Of a stretch of 64,000 nt of DNA, positions 1-8,431 are shown piece by piece. Within the stretch, counting starts at the first letter, position 1, and each line of letters opens with the position of its first letter. The DNA comes from JBGAWK01 sp044227665 (GTDB lineage Bacteria > Bacteroidota > Bacteroidia > Chitinophagales > JADIYW01). Under the pieces are notes generated by a model that had not been told where the DNA came from, did not search any database, and saw nothing but the letters and a program-made list of their open reading frames with translations. Location of the stretch: assembly GCA_044227665.1 (NCBI GenBank), contig JBGAWK010000001.1, positions 1 through 64,000 of the forward strand. The letters are read 5' to 3'. The position numbers and the translations under genes were made by a program.

Positions 1-1
1 A

Positions 2-214
2 ATGCTTACCATACATCCGCAATACATAAAAGACAGCAACGGCAATAAATCAATGGTCATTCTTCCTGCTAATGAGTTTGATACGCTTATGGAAGAGTTA
101 GAAGAATTAGAAGATATTCGCCTTTATGACGAAGCAAAAATAGAAGATACTGGAGAACGCATACCTATGCAAGATGCATTTAAAATGATAGATGATAAAA
201 GAAAAAAGAAATGA
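2..214 (+). CDS. Antitoxin of a RelE/ParE-type toxin-antitoxin pair (Phd/YefM-like)
   Basis: A 70-residue acidic protein that would neutralise the toxin encoded directly downstream and probably repress the pair's promoter. The N-terminal half (about residues 1-35) has the look of a Phd/YefM-type fold, with PQYIKDSNGNKSMVILPANEF followed by a Glu-rich helix MEELEELED. The Lys-rich tail ends in KKK. The stop overlaps the toxin start (ATGA), the usual translational coupling of such pairs. The ORF begins at the second base of the window, so the promoter and operator are out of view and a longer N-terminus cannot be excluded. The family assignment rests mostly on size, acidity and the partner gene. 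Confidence 0.72.
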   Translation: MLTIHPQYIKDSNGNKSMVILPANEFDTLMEELEELEDIRLYDEAKIEDTGERIPMQDAFKMIDDKRKKK

Positions 215-465
215 CCTACACGCTAAGTTTTAGTATAAAGGCATTCAAAGAATTAGAGAAAATTAATGAGCCCTTTTATTCTAATATTAAACAAGCGATA
301 TCTAACCTTATTATTAACCCAAGACCGCAAGGATACAAAAAACTAAAAGGCAGAGACGGTTATAGAATTAGAACTGGAAACTACCGCATCATATATGATA
401 TCTTTGATACAGAACTTGTAATTGATATCATCACAATTGGACATAGAAAAGATATATATGAATAA
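211..465 (+). CDS. RelE/ParE family toxin
   Basis: An 84-residue basic protein of the RelE/ParE superfamily. RelE-type members cleave mRNA on the ribosome, and ParE-type members poison gyrase. The family pattern is clear: an N-terminal SFSIKAFKELEKI helix, NPRPQGYKKLKG, then the core strands YRIRTGNYRIIYDI and a C-terminal IGHRKDIYE. The G-x-YRI-R-x-G-x-YRI-x-Y core and the GHR-x-x-x-Y ending are typical of RelE-like RNases (the YafQ/RelE side) rather than classical ParE. It overlaps the antitoxin by four bases. The target cannot be decided from sequence alone. Confidence 0.88.
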   Translation: MTYTLSFSIKAFKELEKINEPFYSNIKQAISNLIINPRPQGYKKLKGRDGYRIRTGNYRIIYDIFDTELVIDIITIGHRKDIYE

Positions 466-677
466 GTAAAAAAGCTATGAAAGTAATAGTTGTCATACGA
501 TTTAATATTCAACCTTAAATTCAAATCTTATTTGCTATTGCAATTATTCTTCTACAATTAATTTACGCTCTTTAAGTTTCAAAACAATCGGACGTTTTAA
601 TCCTAATTAATTTTGCTTTTTTCATCTTTTACACACTTTTATGTCTATACTGTGTAAATATATTTTAGGACAAGACA

Positions 678-1286
678 CTACTTTACAGCAGCATAACGCC
701 TCTCTACTTCTGCCCAGTTTACCACATTCCAAAATGCAGAAACATAGTCCGGCCTTCTGTTCTGATAGTGAAGATAATAAGCATGTTCCCAAACATCTAT
801 CCCCATTATTGGCGTGCCGGGACATTCGGATATATCCATAAGCGGATTATCCTGGTTTGGCGAGGAACAAACACATAAAGAGCCGTCGGCCTTCACGCAT
901 AACCACGCCCAGCCAGAGCCGAATCGCGTAGCAGCGGCTTTAGCAAATTCTTCTTTAAAAGCATCAAAAGAGCCGAAGGTGCCATCTATGGTCGCAGCCA
1001 AATCCCCTGAAGGCACACCGCCACCGTCTGGCGACATCACCGTCCAAAAAAGGCTGTGATTATAGTGTCCGCCACCATTATTGCGGACAGCAGGACTCAG
1101 CTTAGAGATATTAGCCATCAAAGCCTCCAAAGAAGCATCTTCCCACTCCGTGCCTGCAAGCGCAGCATTGAGATTGTTTACATAGGCAGCATGGTGCTTG
1201 CCATGATGTATCTGCATAGTCATCGTGTCAATATGTGGCTCTAATGCATCATGTGCATAAGGTAACGCCGGTAATTCAAAAGCCAT
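678..1286 (-). CDS. sodA: Superoxide dismutase, Mn/Fe family
   Basis: A 202-residue cytoplasmic enzyme that dismutates superoxide to oxygen and hydrogen peroxide. The four metal ligands fall where the family expects: His27 in QIHHGKHH, the His in HYNHSLFW, and the Asp and His of DVWEHAYY. The residues that separate the metal types lean to manganese: Gly before HYNHSLFW, and Gln in NQDNPLM rather than in the first motif. Cambialistic use is possible, since Bacteroidetes enzymes often accept both metals. It is a single-gene unit, with a TACATTTG element ending 22 bases before the ATG. It complements the ahpC/ahpD and dps genes near the other end of the window. Confidence 0.95.
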   Translation of the reverse strand: MAFELPALPYAHDALEPHIDTMTMQIHHGKHHAAYVNNLNAALAGTEWEDASLEALMANISKLSPAVRNNGGGHYNHSLFWTVMSPDGGGVPSGDLAATIDGTFGSFDAFKEEFAKAAATRFGSGWAWLCVKADGSLCVCSSPNQDNPLMDISECPGTPIMGIDVWEHAYYLHYQNRRPDYVSAFWNVVNWAEVERRYAAVK

Positions 1287-1307
1287 AATTTTGCTATTTA
1301 TTTTTTA

Positions 1308-1315
1308 CAAATGTA
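1308..1315 (-). promoter_or_regulatory. Putative -7 promoter element of the superoxide dismutase gene
   Basis: TACATTTG on the minus strand is an exact match to the Bacteroidetes -7 consensus TAnnTTTG, and ends 22 bases upstream of the sod ATG. No good TTTG/TTG -33 element stands at the usual 19-21 base spacing. Confidence 0.5.
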
Positions 1316-1364
1316 ATACATAGTCTAACAGGATACCGATTATTTTGTTTTATAGTATGATAAA

Positions 1365-2648
1365 TTATCCTAAATGCATGATACTCAGCAGGGCTTTGGC
1401 CTTGAGTAGGCACTCCTGATATTCTGCTTCTGCATCACTATCATAAGTAATAGCACTCCCTGTAGCCACCTTTAATTTTTGGGTGTTGCTGTCATAGAAT
1501 ATACTTCTTATTACTACGTTGAAATCAAAGTCTTGCTTTGGCGTAATATAACCTATAGCTCCCGAAAATAAATCCCGGCGAAAGGCTTCATGCTTTTCTA
1601 TGGCAAGAATAGCACTTTTTTTGGGGGCTCCAGTCATGCTGCCCATGGGAAATGTAGCTCCTATGATGTCTTGTATATCAATATGCTCCTCTACCTCCGC
1701 CGTCACGGTGGATATCATTTGGTGTACCTGCTTAAAAGTATATACACGACACAGCTCTTCCACCTTCACGGTGCCAGAACTTGCTACCCGAGACAGGTCA
1801 TTTCTTACCAAGTCCACTATCATGATATTTTCGGCGCGTTCTTTTTCAAGGTTGTATAACATTTCTCTCTGATATAAGTCATCTTCGGGAACTTTTCCTC
1901 TTGCCTTCGTGCCTTTTATGGGCTGGGCTATTAATTTTTTGGCTTTCTTTTTCAGGAATCTTTCAGGACTTGCACATACCATATATCTATGTCCCTGTCG
2001 GAAAAAACAGGTAAAGGGCGCCATAGACAAGTCATTGATATGTTCAAAAATATCTGCAATGTTTACTACACCTTTAGCCTCCCATCTTATACAATAATTT
2101 ATCTCATAGAAATCTCCTCTCAAAATATGTGTTTTTAGGCTTTCGACATGTTTCAAATAGGCCGTTTTGTCTGGAGTATAGGTAAGTTCGAGATTTGATG
2201 GTATATCAGATTCTTTTGCTCCTTTCAAGAAAACATGAAACGCAGCCATATCTTCGGCATCTCTTACCCCTACAGATACTACATTGTTTTCTATTTTTAC
2301 CAACCATCTCGGTATAAAAAAATAGAGCGGATTCCACAGATTTTCCTTTGGAAATTCTCCTAATCCGAAAAGCTCATTTTTTAAGTCATAATTAAAATAT
2401 CCAAAAAGCCAATCTTCCGTATCTTTCAAATACTGATGAAAAGATTCAAGTGCGCTGTTGCCTATAGGCATGGATACCTTGTCAATACTATCTATAGCAA
2501 TCAGGCTGCCGAACGTAGAATAGGGATAGCCCTCATAATTGTTAGACTCCAACATACAGAAGTCCTCTACCAATGCTGAACAAAATACTAAATTTTTTTT
2601 GAACGCTGCGATATCCTCTACTGGTAGTGGAAAGAATTTACGAGTCAT
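1365..2648 (-). CDS. pabB: Aminodeoxychorismate synthase component I-like chorismate-binding enzyme
   Basis: A 427-residue member of the anthranilate synthase I/chorismate-binding family. It probably aminates chorismate to 4-amino-4-deoxychorismate on the way to p-aminobenzoate and folate. The C-terminal catalytic domain shows PIKGT, IVDLVRNDLSR, FPMGSMTGAPK, FSGAIGY and the RS-x-x-x-x-x chorismate-binding block. PIKGT carries the PabB-type Lys, where TrpE has Ala (PIAGT), so PabB is preferred over TrpE. The N-terminal half is poorly conserved, as usual. No glutamine amidotransferase (pabA) or lyase (pabC) is adjacent, so its partner is elsewhere or it uses ammonia. tadA lies just upstream, with a 3-base gap, in the same operon. 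Confidence 0.85.
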   Translation of the reverse strand: MTRKFFPLPVEDIAAFKKNLVFCSALVEDFCMLESNNYEGYPYSTFGSLIAIDSIDKVSMPIGNSALESFHQYLKDTEDWLFGYFNYDLKNELFGLGEFPKENLWNPLYFFIPRWLVKIENNVVSVGVRDAEDMAAFHVFLKGAKESDIPSNLELTYTPDKTAYLKHVESLKTHILRGDFYEINYCIRWEAKGVVNIADIFEHINDLSMAPFTCFFRQGHRYMVCASPERFLKKKAKKLIAQPIKGTKARGKVPEDDLYQREMLYNLEKERAENIMIVDLVRNDLSRVASSGTVKVEELCRVYTFKQVHQMISTVTAEVEEHIDIQDIIGATFPMGSMTGAPKKSAILAIEKHEAFRRDLFSGAIGYITPKQDFDFNVVIRSIFYDSNTQKLKVATGSAITYDSDAEAEYQECLLKAKALLSIMHLG

Positions 2649-2651
2649 AAT

Positions 2652-3095
2652 TTATTGCGTCAGCCTCTTTGATTTAAAATATTCTACCAAAATATTCTTA
2701 CACTCCGCGTCCAGTAAGCCCCCAACTATTTCTGTGTTTGGTAGGAATTTAGTCGTATAACCCGAAAAGCTGCTTTTGACATCATAAGCACCAAATACTA
2801 TTTTTTTCAATCTCACATGCTGGATAGCACCACTACACATCATACACGGCTCTAGCGTAACATACAGGGTGCAGCCTGCAAGGTATTTACCACCTACCGC
2901 TTGTGCCGCTGCCGAGATGGCAAGCATTTCGGCATGTGCCGTAGCATCTTGGAGTTGTTCCACCCTATTGTAGTCTCTCGCTATAATCCTCTGACCATGT
3001 ACTATCACGGCACCTATGGGTACTTCATCATCCGTAGCGGCAAGATGTGCTTGCGCTATGGCCTGCCTCATAAAATATTCATCATCAAAAATCAT
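2652..3095 (-). CDS. tadA: tRNA(adenine34) deaminase TadA-like nucleoside deaminase
   Basis: A 147-residue zinc-dependent deaminase. In TadA it converts the A34 wobble base of tRNA-Arg(ACG) to inosine. The zinc site is complete: His54 and catalytic Glu56 in AHAEM, then Cys84 and Cys87 in EPCMMCSGAI. The stretch after it, HVRLKKIVFGAYDVKSSFSG, resembles TadA more than guanine or cytosine deaminases. The usual N-terminal FMRQAIAQA helix is present, so the start is convincing. It is co-directional with pabB-like, which follows after 3 bases. A relaxed-specificity nucleoside deaminase is a less likely alternative. Confidence 0.88.
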   Translation of the reverse strand: MIFDDEYFMRQAIAQAHLAATDDEVPIGAVIVHGQRIIARDYNRVEQLQDATAHAEMLAISAAAQAVGGKYLAGCTLYVTLEPCMMCSGAIQHVRLKKIVFGAYDVKSSFSGYTTKFLPNTEIVGGLLDAECKNILVEYFKSKRLTQ

Positions 3096-3169
3096 GAAAA
3101 AATGCTAATGGACTAAGATAGCAACAACTTTTATGTAATTTCGCCATCTTGAGGTAAAAACCATACTTT

Positions 3170-4582
3170 GTGGTAAAAAAGATAATCATACTGTGCCTTA
3201 TGGCTCTATATACTATTGGCATTGCCCAAGAGCGTATGGATTGGTATGCGTGCTTGGACTATGCCCAACAAAACAACATTCTCATAAAACAGTCAAAAAT
3301 TCAGGAGTCTCTTACAGACTTGGGCGTAAAACAAGCCAAATATAATTTTACCCCAAATATTAATTTCAGCTCTTCATATACTTTGTCTTTTGGTCGTTCC
3401 CTAGATTTTAGTACCTATCAATTTGTCAATCAGAGTGTACAGAATACCAATGGATTTCTTTCTGTAAATCAACCCCTATTCGAGGGCTTAAAGAATTGGC
3501 ACACTTACGACAAGGCTAAGTTGGACTTTGAGGCGGCAAAGCAAGACAACATCACGATACAAGATAATGTCTTGCTCAATGTGTTGGTGAGCTATCTCCA
3601 AGTCCTCAATGCTATAGAACAAAAGAAACAGTATGAACAAGTATCCCAAAACACACTACTCCAAGAATCGAGAGTAAAGAAGATGATTGCTGTAGGCACA
3701 CTGCCCGGAAATGCCGTAGTAGACATAGAAACCCAAAAATCTAACGAAGACCGCCAGATCTCATTGCTACAATCTCAGATAGAGGCCTCCTACGCAGCAC
3801 TAAAGGCCGTGATGGGCATGAGCCCCGAGACGTCCATATCCATAGAAAGTCCCAATCTCTCTATCATCGCTCTAGACACATCCATACCCTCATTGGAGGA
3901 TGTGATTTCTGGAGCCCTCGATATGCGAAGCGATATTAAAAGCGCAACTTTGAAATCTGCCTCTGCACAAAAAGATATTCTCATAGCTAAGTCTTTCAAA
4001 TATCCCAATCTCAGTTTTTTTACGCAAGTAGGAACCAACTATTCCAATCAATTCATGGACAGGATACTTTCGGACACCCTTTTTGTACCTATAGGTATTA
4101 CCTCCCTAAGTAACGAGATAGTATTAGGAGCCTACCCCAATTATAGTACAAAACGCACTCCATTTTTTAAGCAAATGGGGCAAAACATGAACTATGCTAT
4201 AGGCTTAAATCTAAGCATTCCCATATACAATAAGAGAAGTGCTTGGCTGAATATGCAGCGTAGTCAACTTATGTTTGACTTGCAAAACACTCAAAAGCAA
4301 CAATTGGAAAACGAGGTGAAAAACAGAGTAAACGATGCCTATCTCAAGACTATTGCGGCGAAAAATAACATGCTAAATATTGAAAAAAATATTCATTATA
4401 CGCAAAAAACCTATGAATTGTCCCTGCAAAAATTGGATAAAGGTGCTGTAACACAACAGGAGGTAAATTTAGCCAACAATGCTTTGGCTATAGCCAAATT
4501 ACAATTGGTTCAGGCAAAATATGAATACCTTTTTAATCGCAAGATTTTAGATTATTATTTAGGAAAAAAGATAAGTTTTTAA
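3170..4582 (+). CDS. TolC-family outer membrane efflux protein
   Basis: A 470-residue outer membrane channel of the TolC/OEP family that would form the exit duct of a tripartite pump with the adaptor encoded one base downstream. It has a signal peptide (MVKKIIILCLMALYTIGIA, cut before QERMDW) and two OEP repeats with long amphipathic coiled-coil helices around residues 110-190 and 370-450. An aromatic beta-barrel loop region lies between them. The start must be the GTG at 3170, because the first ATG leaves too short a signal peptide. No inner-membrane pump (RND, MacB or MFS) is adjacent, so the energising component lies elsewhere. Confidence 0.92.
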   Translation: MVKKIIILCLMALYTIGIAQERMDWYACLDYAQQNNILIKQSKIQESLTDLGVKQAKYNFTPNINFSSSYTLSFGRSLDFSTYQFVNQSVQNTNGFLSVNQPLFEGLKNWHTYDKAKLDFEAAKQDNITIQDNVLLNVLVSYLQVLNAIEQKKQYEQVSQNTLLQESRVKKMIAVGTLPGNAVVDIETQKSNEDRQISLLQSQIEASYAALKAVMGMSPETSISIESPNLSIIALDTSIPSLEDVISGALDMRSDIKSATLKSASAQKDILIAKSFKYPNLSFFTQVGTNYSNQFMDRILSDTLFVPIGITSLSNEIVLGAYPNYSTKRTPFFKQMGQNMNYAIGLNLSIPIYNKRSAWLNMQRSQLMFDLQNTQKQQLENEVKNRVNDAYLKTIAAKNNMLNIEKNIHYTQKTYELSLQKLDKGAVTQQEVNLANNALAIAKLQLVQAKYEYLFNRKILDYYLGKKISF

Positions 4583-4583
4583 T

Positions 4584-5924
4584 ATGCTTAAAAATAAAAA
4601 ACTTTGGATGGTTCTTACTCTAGTCCTTGCGACTATTGCTTTTTTTGTGATAAAAGATAGGCAAAAAAAGGCAAAAGGAACAGAAGTTGCTGTAGAGAAA
4701 GCTACCGTACGCAATATCATAGAGACCGTTACTGCCAGTGGCAAAATTTATGCTCAGGATGAAGTAAAAATCAGCTCCGATGTGTCCGGGGAGATAGTAG
4801 CCCTTTATGTAAAAGAAGGAGACTATGTACAAAAGGGGCAGTTATTGGCAAAGATACAACCCGAAAGCTATCAAGCCTACGTAGAGCAAGCAGAAGCCTC
4901 TCTCAACGGATCAGTAGCTACCTATAAAAATGCGCAGGCACAACTCTCCAACCTCAAAGCTAGAGAAAAACAAGTAACTGCGCAATTGGAAAACACAAAA
5001 GACACTTATGACCGCGCCCAACAACTCTATGCCGACAATAATATCTCAAAAGCAGATTTAGAACAAGCAAAAACAGCATATCGCTCTGCTCAGGCAGAAG
5101 TAGAGGCTGCCAAGGAGACGATAAGTGGTGCGCAATACAGCATAGAGGGGGCACAGGCGCAGATTAAGGCATCTCAGGCCCAAATCAGGGAGGCGCGCAA
5201 CAACCTCACGAAGACGACTATCTATGCGCCCATGAGCGGCACCATCTCTGCACTGAACGTAGAAGAAGGCGAAAAAGTGGTAGGAACCTTACAGATGAGC
5301 GGCACCGAAATCTTGCGCATCTCCAATCTTACAGGTATGGAGGTTCGTGTAGATGTGAGTGAGAATGAAGTAATAAAAATTGTAAAAGGAGATACGGCAG
5401 AGGTAGAGGTAGATGCCTATCTGGGAAGAAAGTTCAAGGGTATTGTGACGGAGGTTGCCCTTTCCAGCAAAGGTATGTCCAGCAGTAGTCTTACTGCTGT
5501 CAGTAATGACCAATCCACGAATTTTGTGGTAAAAGTGATGGTACTGCCAGAGTCCTATAGCGACTTACTAGTTCAACGCAAAGACCCTTTTCTTCCCGGA
5601 ATGTCCGCTACGGTGGAAATAAAAACAGATATTGCCTATAAAGTAGTGGCTGTGCCGGTACAGGGTGTAACGACCCGAGATAATGAAACCACAAGGGAGC
5701 AGGAAGAAGTAGTATTTGTGGTAAAAGAAGGGAAAGCAGAAAAAATTCTTGTAAATACAGGTCTTCAAGATGATACTTATATAGAAATAAAATCAGGGCT
5801 GAAAGATAACTCTTCTATTATCACCGCACCATACAATTTCCTAAGTAAGACATTAAAATCAGGCGACAAAGTTACCATCGTAGATAAAGAAAAACTCAAA
5901 CCAGAAGAAGAGGAAGAAGAATAG
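4584..5924 (+). CDS. HlyD/MacA-type periplasmic adaptor of an efflux pump
   Basis: A 446-residue membrane-fusion protein linking an inner-membrane transporter to the TolC-like channel encoded just upstream. It has one N-terminal anchor (LWMVLTLVLATIAFFVI), then a biotinyl-lipoyl-like half (VSGEIVALYVKEGDYVQKGQ), a long helical hairpin at about residues 90-205 with Ala/Gln/Glu-rich heptads, the second lipoyl half (APMSGTISALNVEEGEKV), a beta-barrel domain and a membrane-proximal domain. The tail is a run of Glu. The layout fits the MacA side of the family, which pairs with MacB-type ABC proteins, but no macB follows. It is convergent with gldG at a 9-base gap, leaving no room for a classical terminator. 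Confidence 0.9.
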   Translation: MLKNKKLWMVLTLVLATIAFFVIKDRQKKAKGTEVAVEKATVRNIIETVTASGKIYAQDEVKISSDVSGEIVALYVKEGDYVQKGQLLAKIQPESYQAYVEQAEASLNGSVATYKNAQAQLSNLKAREKQVTAQLENTKDTYDRAQQLYADNNISKADLEQAKTAYRSAQAEVEAAKETISGAQYSIEGAQAQIKASQAQIREARNNLTKTTIYAPMSGTISALNVEEGEKVVGTLQMSGTEILRISNLTGMEVRVDVSENEVIKIVKGDTAEVEVDAYLGRKFKGIVTEVALSSKGMSSSSLTAVSNDQSTNFVVKVMVLPESYSDLLVQRKDPFLPGMSATVEIKTDIAYKVVAVPVQGVTTRDNETTREQEEVVFVVKEGKAEKILVNTGLQDDTYIEIKSGLKDNSSIITAPYNFLSKTLKSGDKVTIVDKEKLKPEEEEEE

Positions 5925-5933
5925 CCTATAGCT

Positions 5934-7646
5934 TTATTTGGCAACAAAATCCCTCTTTCTAGAATGATTGTACCACACGCCCCCTAGTATTGTCAATATT
6001 AATGGTAGTGCTATATTGATAATCTGCCACAGAGATTGCTGTGAGAGTAATTTTGCCTTATCCAGTAGTCGCATACGTGTGTCGCGGTTACGCGCTTCAA
6101 TGAGTCCATAATCATCCGTAAGATACTGAATGCAATTGAGCAAAAAGTCTTTGTTGGCAAAGGTCTCCTTTGTATATTTATAGTAGCCCAAAGGCATAGG
6201 CACACCATTTTGGTCAAATTCGTTGAGCATCACATCGCCGTCAGAGATGACGATCATTTTGGTAGGGGGGCTCTTCTCCACAATTGTTGCCGTAGTTTGT
6301 CTGCTGATGGCATCATGAAGGGTTGTAGTCATACGATGGGCATAATGTGACTTAAAATTCCCTTCTAATAATACAGCCAAAGGCACAAATCTAGAATTAT
6401 ACAATTCCGGCAAAGGTTTTTGCTTTGCACCTTCCAAAAATATCTGAAAGGGTGTGCGCTGTACTCTACAATATTGGCTTCCTGTATAAAGAATAGTCTT
6501 TATCACGCCTGGTGCTTTTATGGTGTCTATACTTCCTGCAAATCGCAGCATCACAGGGTCGAGGTTTCGCACTAAGGGATGCTTGCTTACAGACTGCACT
6601 ATAGGATACATCGTCCAGGGATATAGTCTCGTTTGCGGATTGCCATTGAGTTCCTCCACTATCGGTATAGGATTGCAGTAAAGGTCTAAGACGATATCCG
6701 AGTTGACACGTACACCATATCTAAAAAGAAGGTCATCGAGATTTAGCAATCTAGGTACAGCAAATATGGATGGTGCTAGTTTGAAGCTGTCCATATCTGC
6801 AATGATATTGTCAACCATCCAGAGAATTTTGCCGCCTTGCATCACATATTGGTCTATTACGGCTTTATCTTCCTCGCTAAATGGCTGCGTAGGCTTCGCG
6901 ACTATCAGCGCACTTATATTTTTATCCAATAAGGTATCTATCGAAACATCCACGCCTTGAACATGGAAATTCTGCTTCACCAAAGTCTCCAACATATCAG
7001 CAAGCTGTGGCGGTTGCACCTCTCCATGTCCTTGCAAGAAACCTATATTGACAGGACGATCTTGTGTGAGCTTATGTATGGCATTGATACATTTATATTC
7101 CAAAAAACTTACAGAATTATCCAAAGCACCTTGTGTGCCGTAAGCCATCTGGTTTTCCAGCAACTGTATAGCAATTTTTTTGCCTTTATGGCTAAATACC
7201 GCTCCGGGAAATATCAACTTTTCTTTGTAGCCGTCAGAGGCATTGACTTGCAAATTGATAGGGGCTAACCCCAGACTTACCAACTCTTTCTGCTTTTCAG
7301 CAATAGCCTCCTCGTTTTTTAAATCATTGATATCTATAAAATTATAGGAAATGTTGCCGTGCGCATAGGTTCTAAACTCTTTGAGGAGGTCTGTTGTGGC
7401 ATTTTTTATCTTCTTTATCCCTGCGGGCAAATCTTTTCCCTCCAAATAGATATCAATAGTTACAGGAGATTCAAGCTCCTTCAGCATAGTCTTGGTGGCG
7501 GATGTTAGCGTATATCTTTTTTCCTGCGTGAGATCTATTCTTATCACCCACTTTGTGAGGATAAAGTTTATACCAAGCAAAAACAACAACACTATCCCAA
7601 TATGGAAGAAGGACTTTTTTAAATAATATCTTTTATTGCCTACCAT
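5934..7646 (-). CDS. gldG: Gliding motility-associated ABC transporter protein GldG
   Basis: A 570-residue protein of the GldG/ABC-type uncharacterised transport family, extracytoplasmic partner of the GldA-GldF transporter. It has an N-terminal membrane anchor (GIVLLFLLGINFILTKW), then a large periplasmic domain beginning IDLTQEKRYTLT, a hallmark of this family. Later segments include GFLQGHGE and the MVDNIIADMDS region, with a C-terminal anchor near IINIALPLILTILGGVW followed by a basic tail. It overlaps the end of gldF by 7 bases, so the two are translationally coupled. In Flavobacterium johnsoniae GldG is needed for gliding, but the family also occurs in non-gliders, so motility itself is not proven. 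Confidence 0.92.
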   Translation of the reverse strand: MVGNKRYYLKKSFFHIGIVLLFLLGINFILTKWVIRIDLTQEKRYTLTSATKTMLKELESPVTIDIYLEGKDLPAGIKKIKNATTDLLKEFRTYAHGNISYNFIDINDLKNEEAIAEKQKELVSLGLAPINLQVNASDGYKEKLIFPGAVFSHKGKKIAIQLLENQMAYGTQGALDNSVSFLEYKCINAIHKLTQDRPVNIGFLQGHGEVQPPQLADMLETLVKQNFHVQGVDVSIDTLLDKNISALIVAKPTQPFSEEDKAVIDQYVMQGGKILWMVDNIIADMDSFKLAPSIFAVPRLLNLDDLLFRYGVRVNSDIVLDLYCNPIPIVEELNGNPQTRLYPWTMYPIVQSVSKHPLVRNLDPVMLRFAGSIDTIKAPGVIKTILYTGSQYCRVQRTPFQIFLEGAKQKPLPELYNSRFVPLAVLLEGNFKSHYAHRMTTTLHDAISRQTTATIVEKSPPTKMIVISDGDVMLNEFDQNGVPMPLGYYKYTKETFANKDFLLNCIQYLTDDYGLIEARNRDTRMRLLDKAKLLSQQSLWQIINIALPLILTILGGVWYNHSRKRDFVAK

Positions 7647-8368
7647 TTTCTGCTTTCTACTATGGTTTTTGTCAACAATAATCCTATTGCTATGATGGCT
7701 GCAAAATAGAATAAATCCCGAAAGTCCACTACGCCCCTGCTGATACCTTCATAATGAGCACTTAGTCCTATATTCTGTATGATATAGTCCCATTTTCCAC
7801 TAAATACTGGCAGCATACTTAGCCTAAAACTCGCATCATATAGCAGGTAGCAAAGTAATACGCCTACAAAAAAAGCTACCACCTGACTGGTGGTAAGTGC
7901 CGAGGCTAGAATGCTTACGGCAATATATACACACCCCAACAAATATAACCCCATATACGACCCTATAGTAGCCCCTTCATCTATGGAAGCTCCTTCGGTA
8001 TCTAAATTTATTATGGTAAAGAAGTATAGTAGCGTCGGCAGAAATGTGATTGTCCACAGTGTTACTACGGCCAAATATTTTCCCATTACAATCTGCATAT
8101 CTGTGATGGGCTTCGTCGCTAATAATTCATAAGTGCCGGACTGCAATTCATCGCTAAAGGAACGCATACTTATCGCCGGAATCAGAAACATCAACACCCA
8201 GGGTGCCAACTGAAAGTAACTGTCCAAAGTAGCGTATCCTGCTTCCAAAATATTGCCTTCAAAGACCCAAATATTGAGACCTATAACAATATAGAATACT
8301 GCCATGCTCAAATAGGCTATCAGCGAACTATAGAATGCTCTAATATCTTTTTGAAAAACACTATACAC
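7640..8368 (-). CDS. gldF: Gliding motility-associated ABC transporter permease GldF
   Basis: A 242-residue integral membrane permease of the ABC-2 type, with about six hydrophobic segments, starting LIAYLSMAVFYIVIGLNIWVF and ending FAAIIAIGLLLT. The cytoplasmic SMRSFSDELQSGTYELLATKPI stretch is the family signature that couples to the ATPase. It follows gldA after about 60 bases and overlaps gldG by 7 bases on the same strand, giving the order gldA-gldF-gldG. In F. johnsoniae gldA lies apart from gldFG, so the compact order here is a variation. The substrate is unknown in the family. Confidence 0.92.
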   Translation of the reverse strand: MYSVFQKDIRAFYSSLIAYLSMAVFYIVIGLNIWVFEGNILEAGYATLDSYFQLAPWVLMFLIPAISMRSFSDELQSGTYELLATKPITDMQIVMGKYLAVVTLWTITFLPTLLYFFTIINLDTEGASIDEGATIGSYMGLYLLGCVYIAVSILASALTTSQVVAFFVGVLLCYLLYDASFRLSMLPVFSGKWDYIIQNIGLSAHYEGISRGVVDFRDLFYFAAIIAIGLLLTKTIVESRKW

Positions 8369-8431
8369 CAGTGCAAAGATAGGCTAAGTAAGTGTGGGAA
8401 ATCTAAAAAAGAATGAATCTAAAAGAAATTC

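Noticed and set aside
622..1244. Short ORFs on both strands inside and beside the superoxide dismutase gene
   Set aside because: They lie antisense or out of frame to a clear sod gene and show no domain-like pattern.
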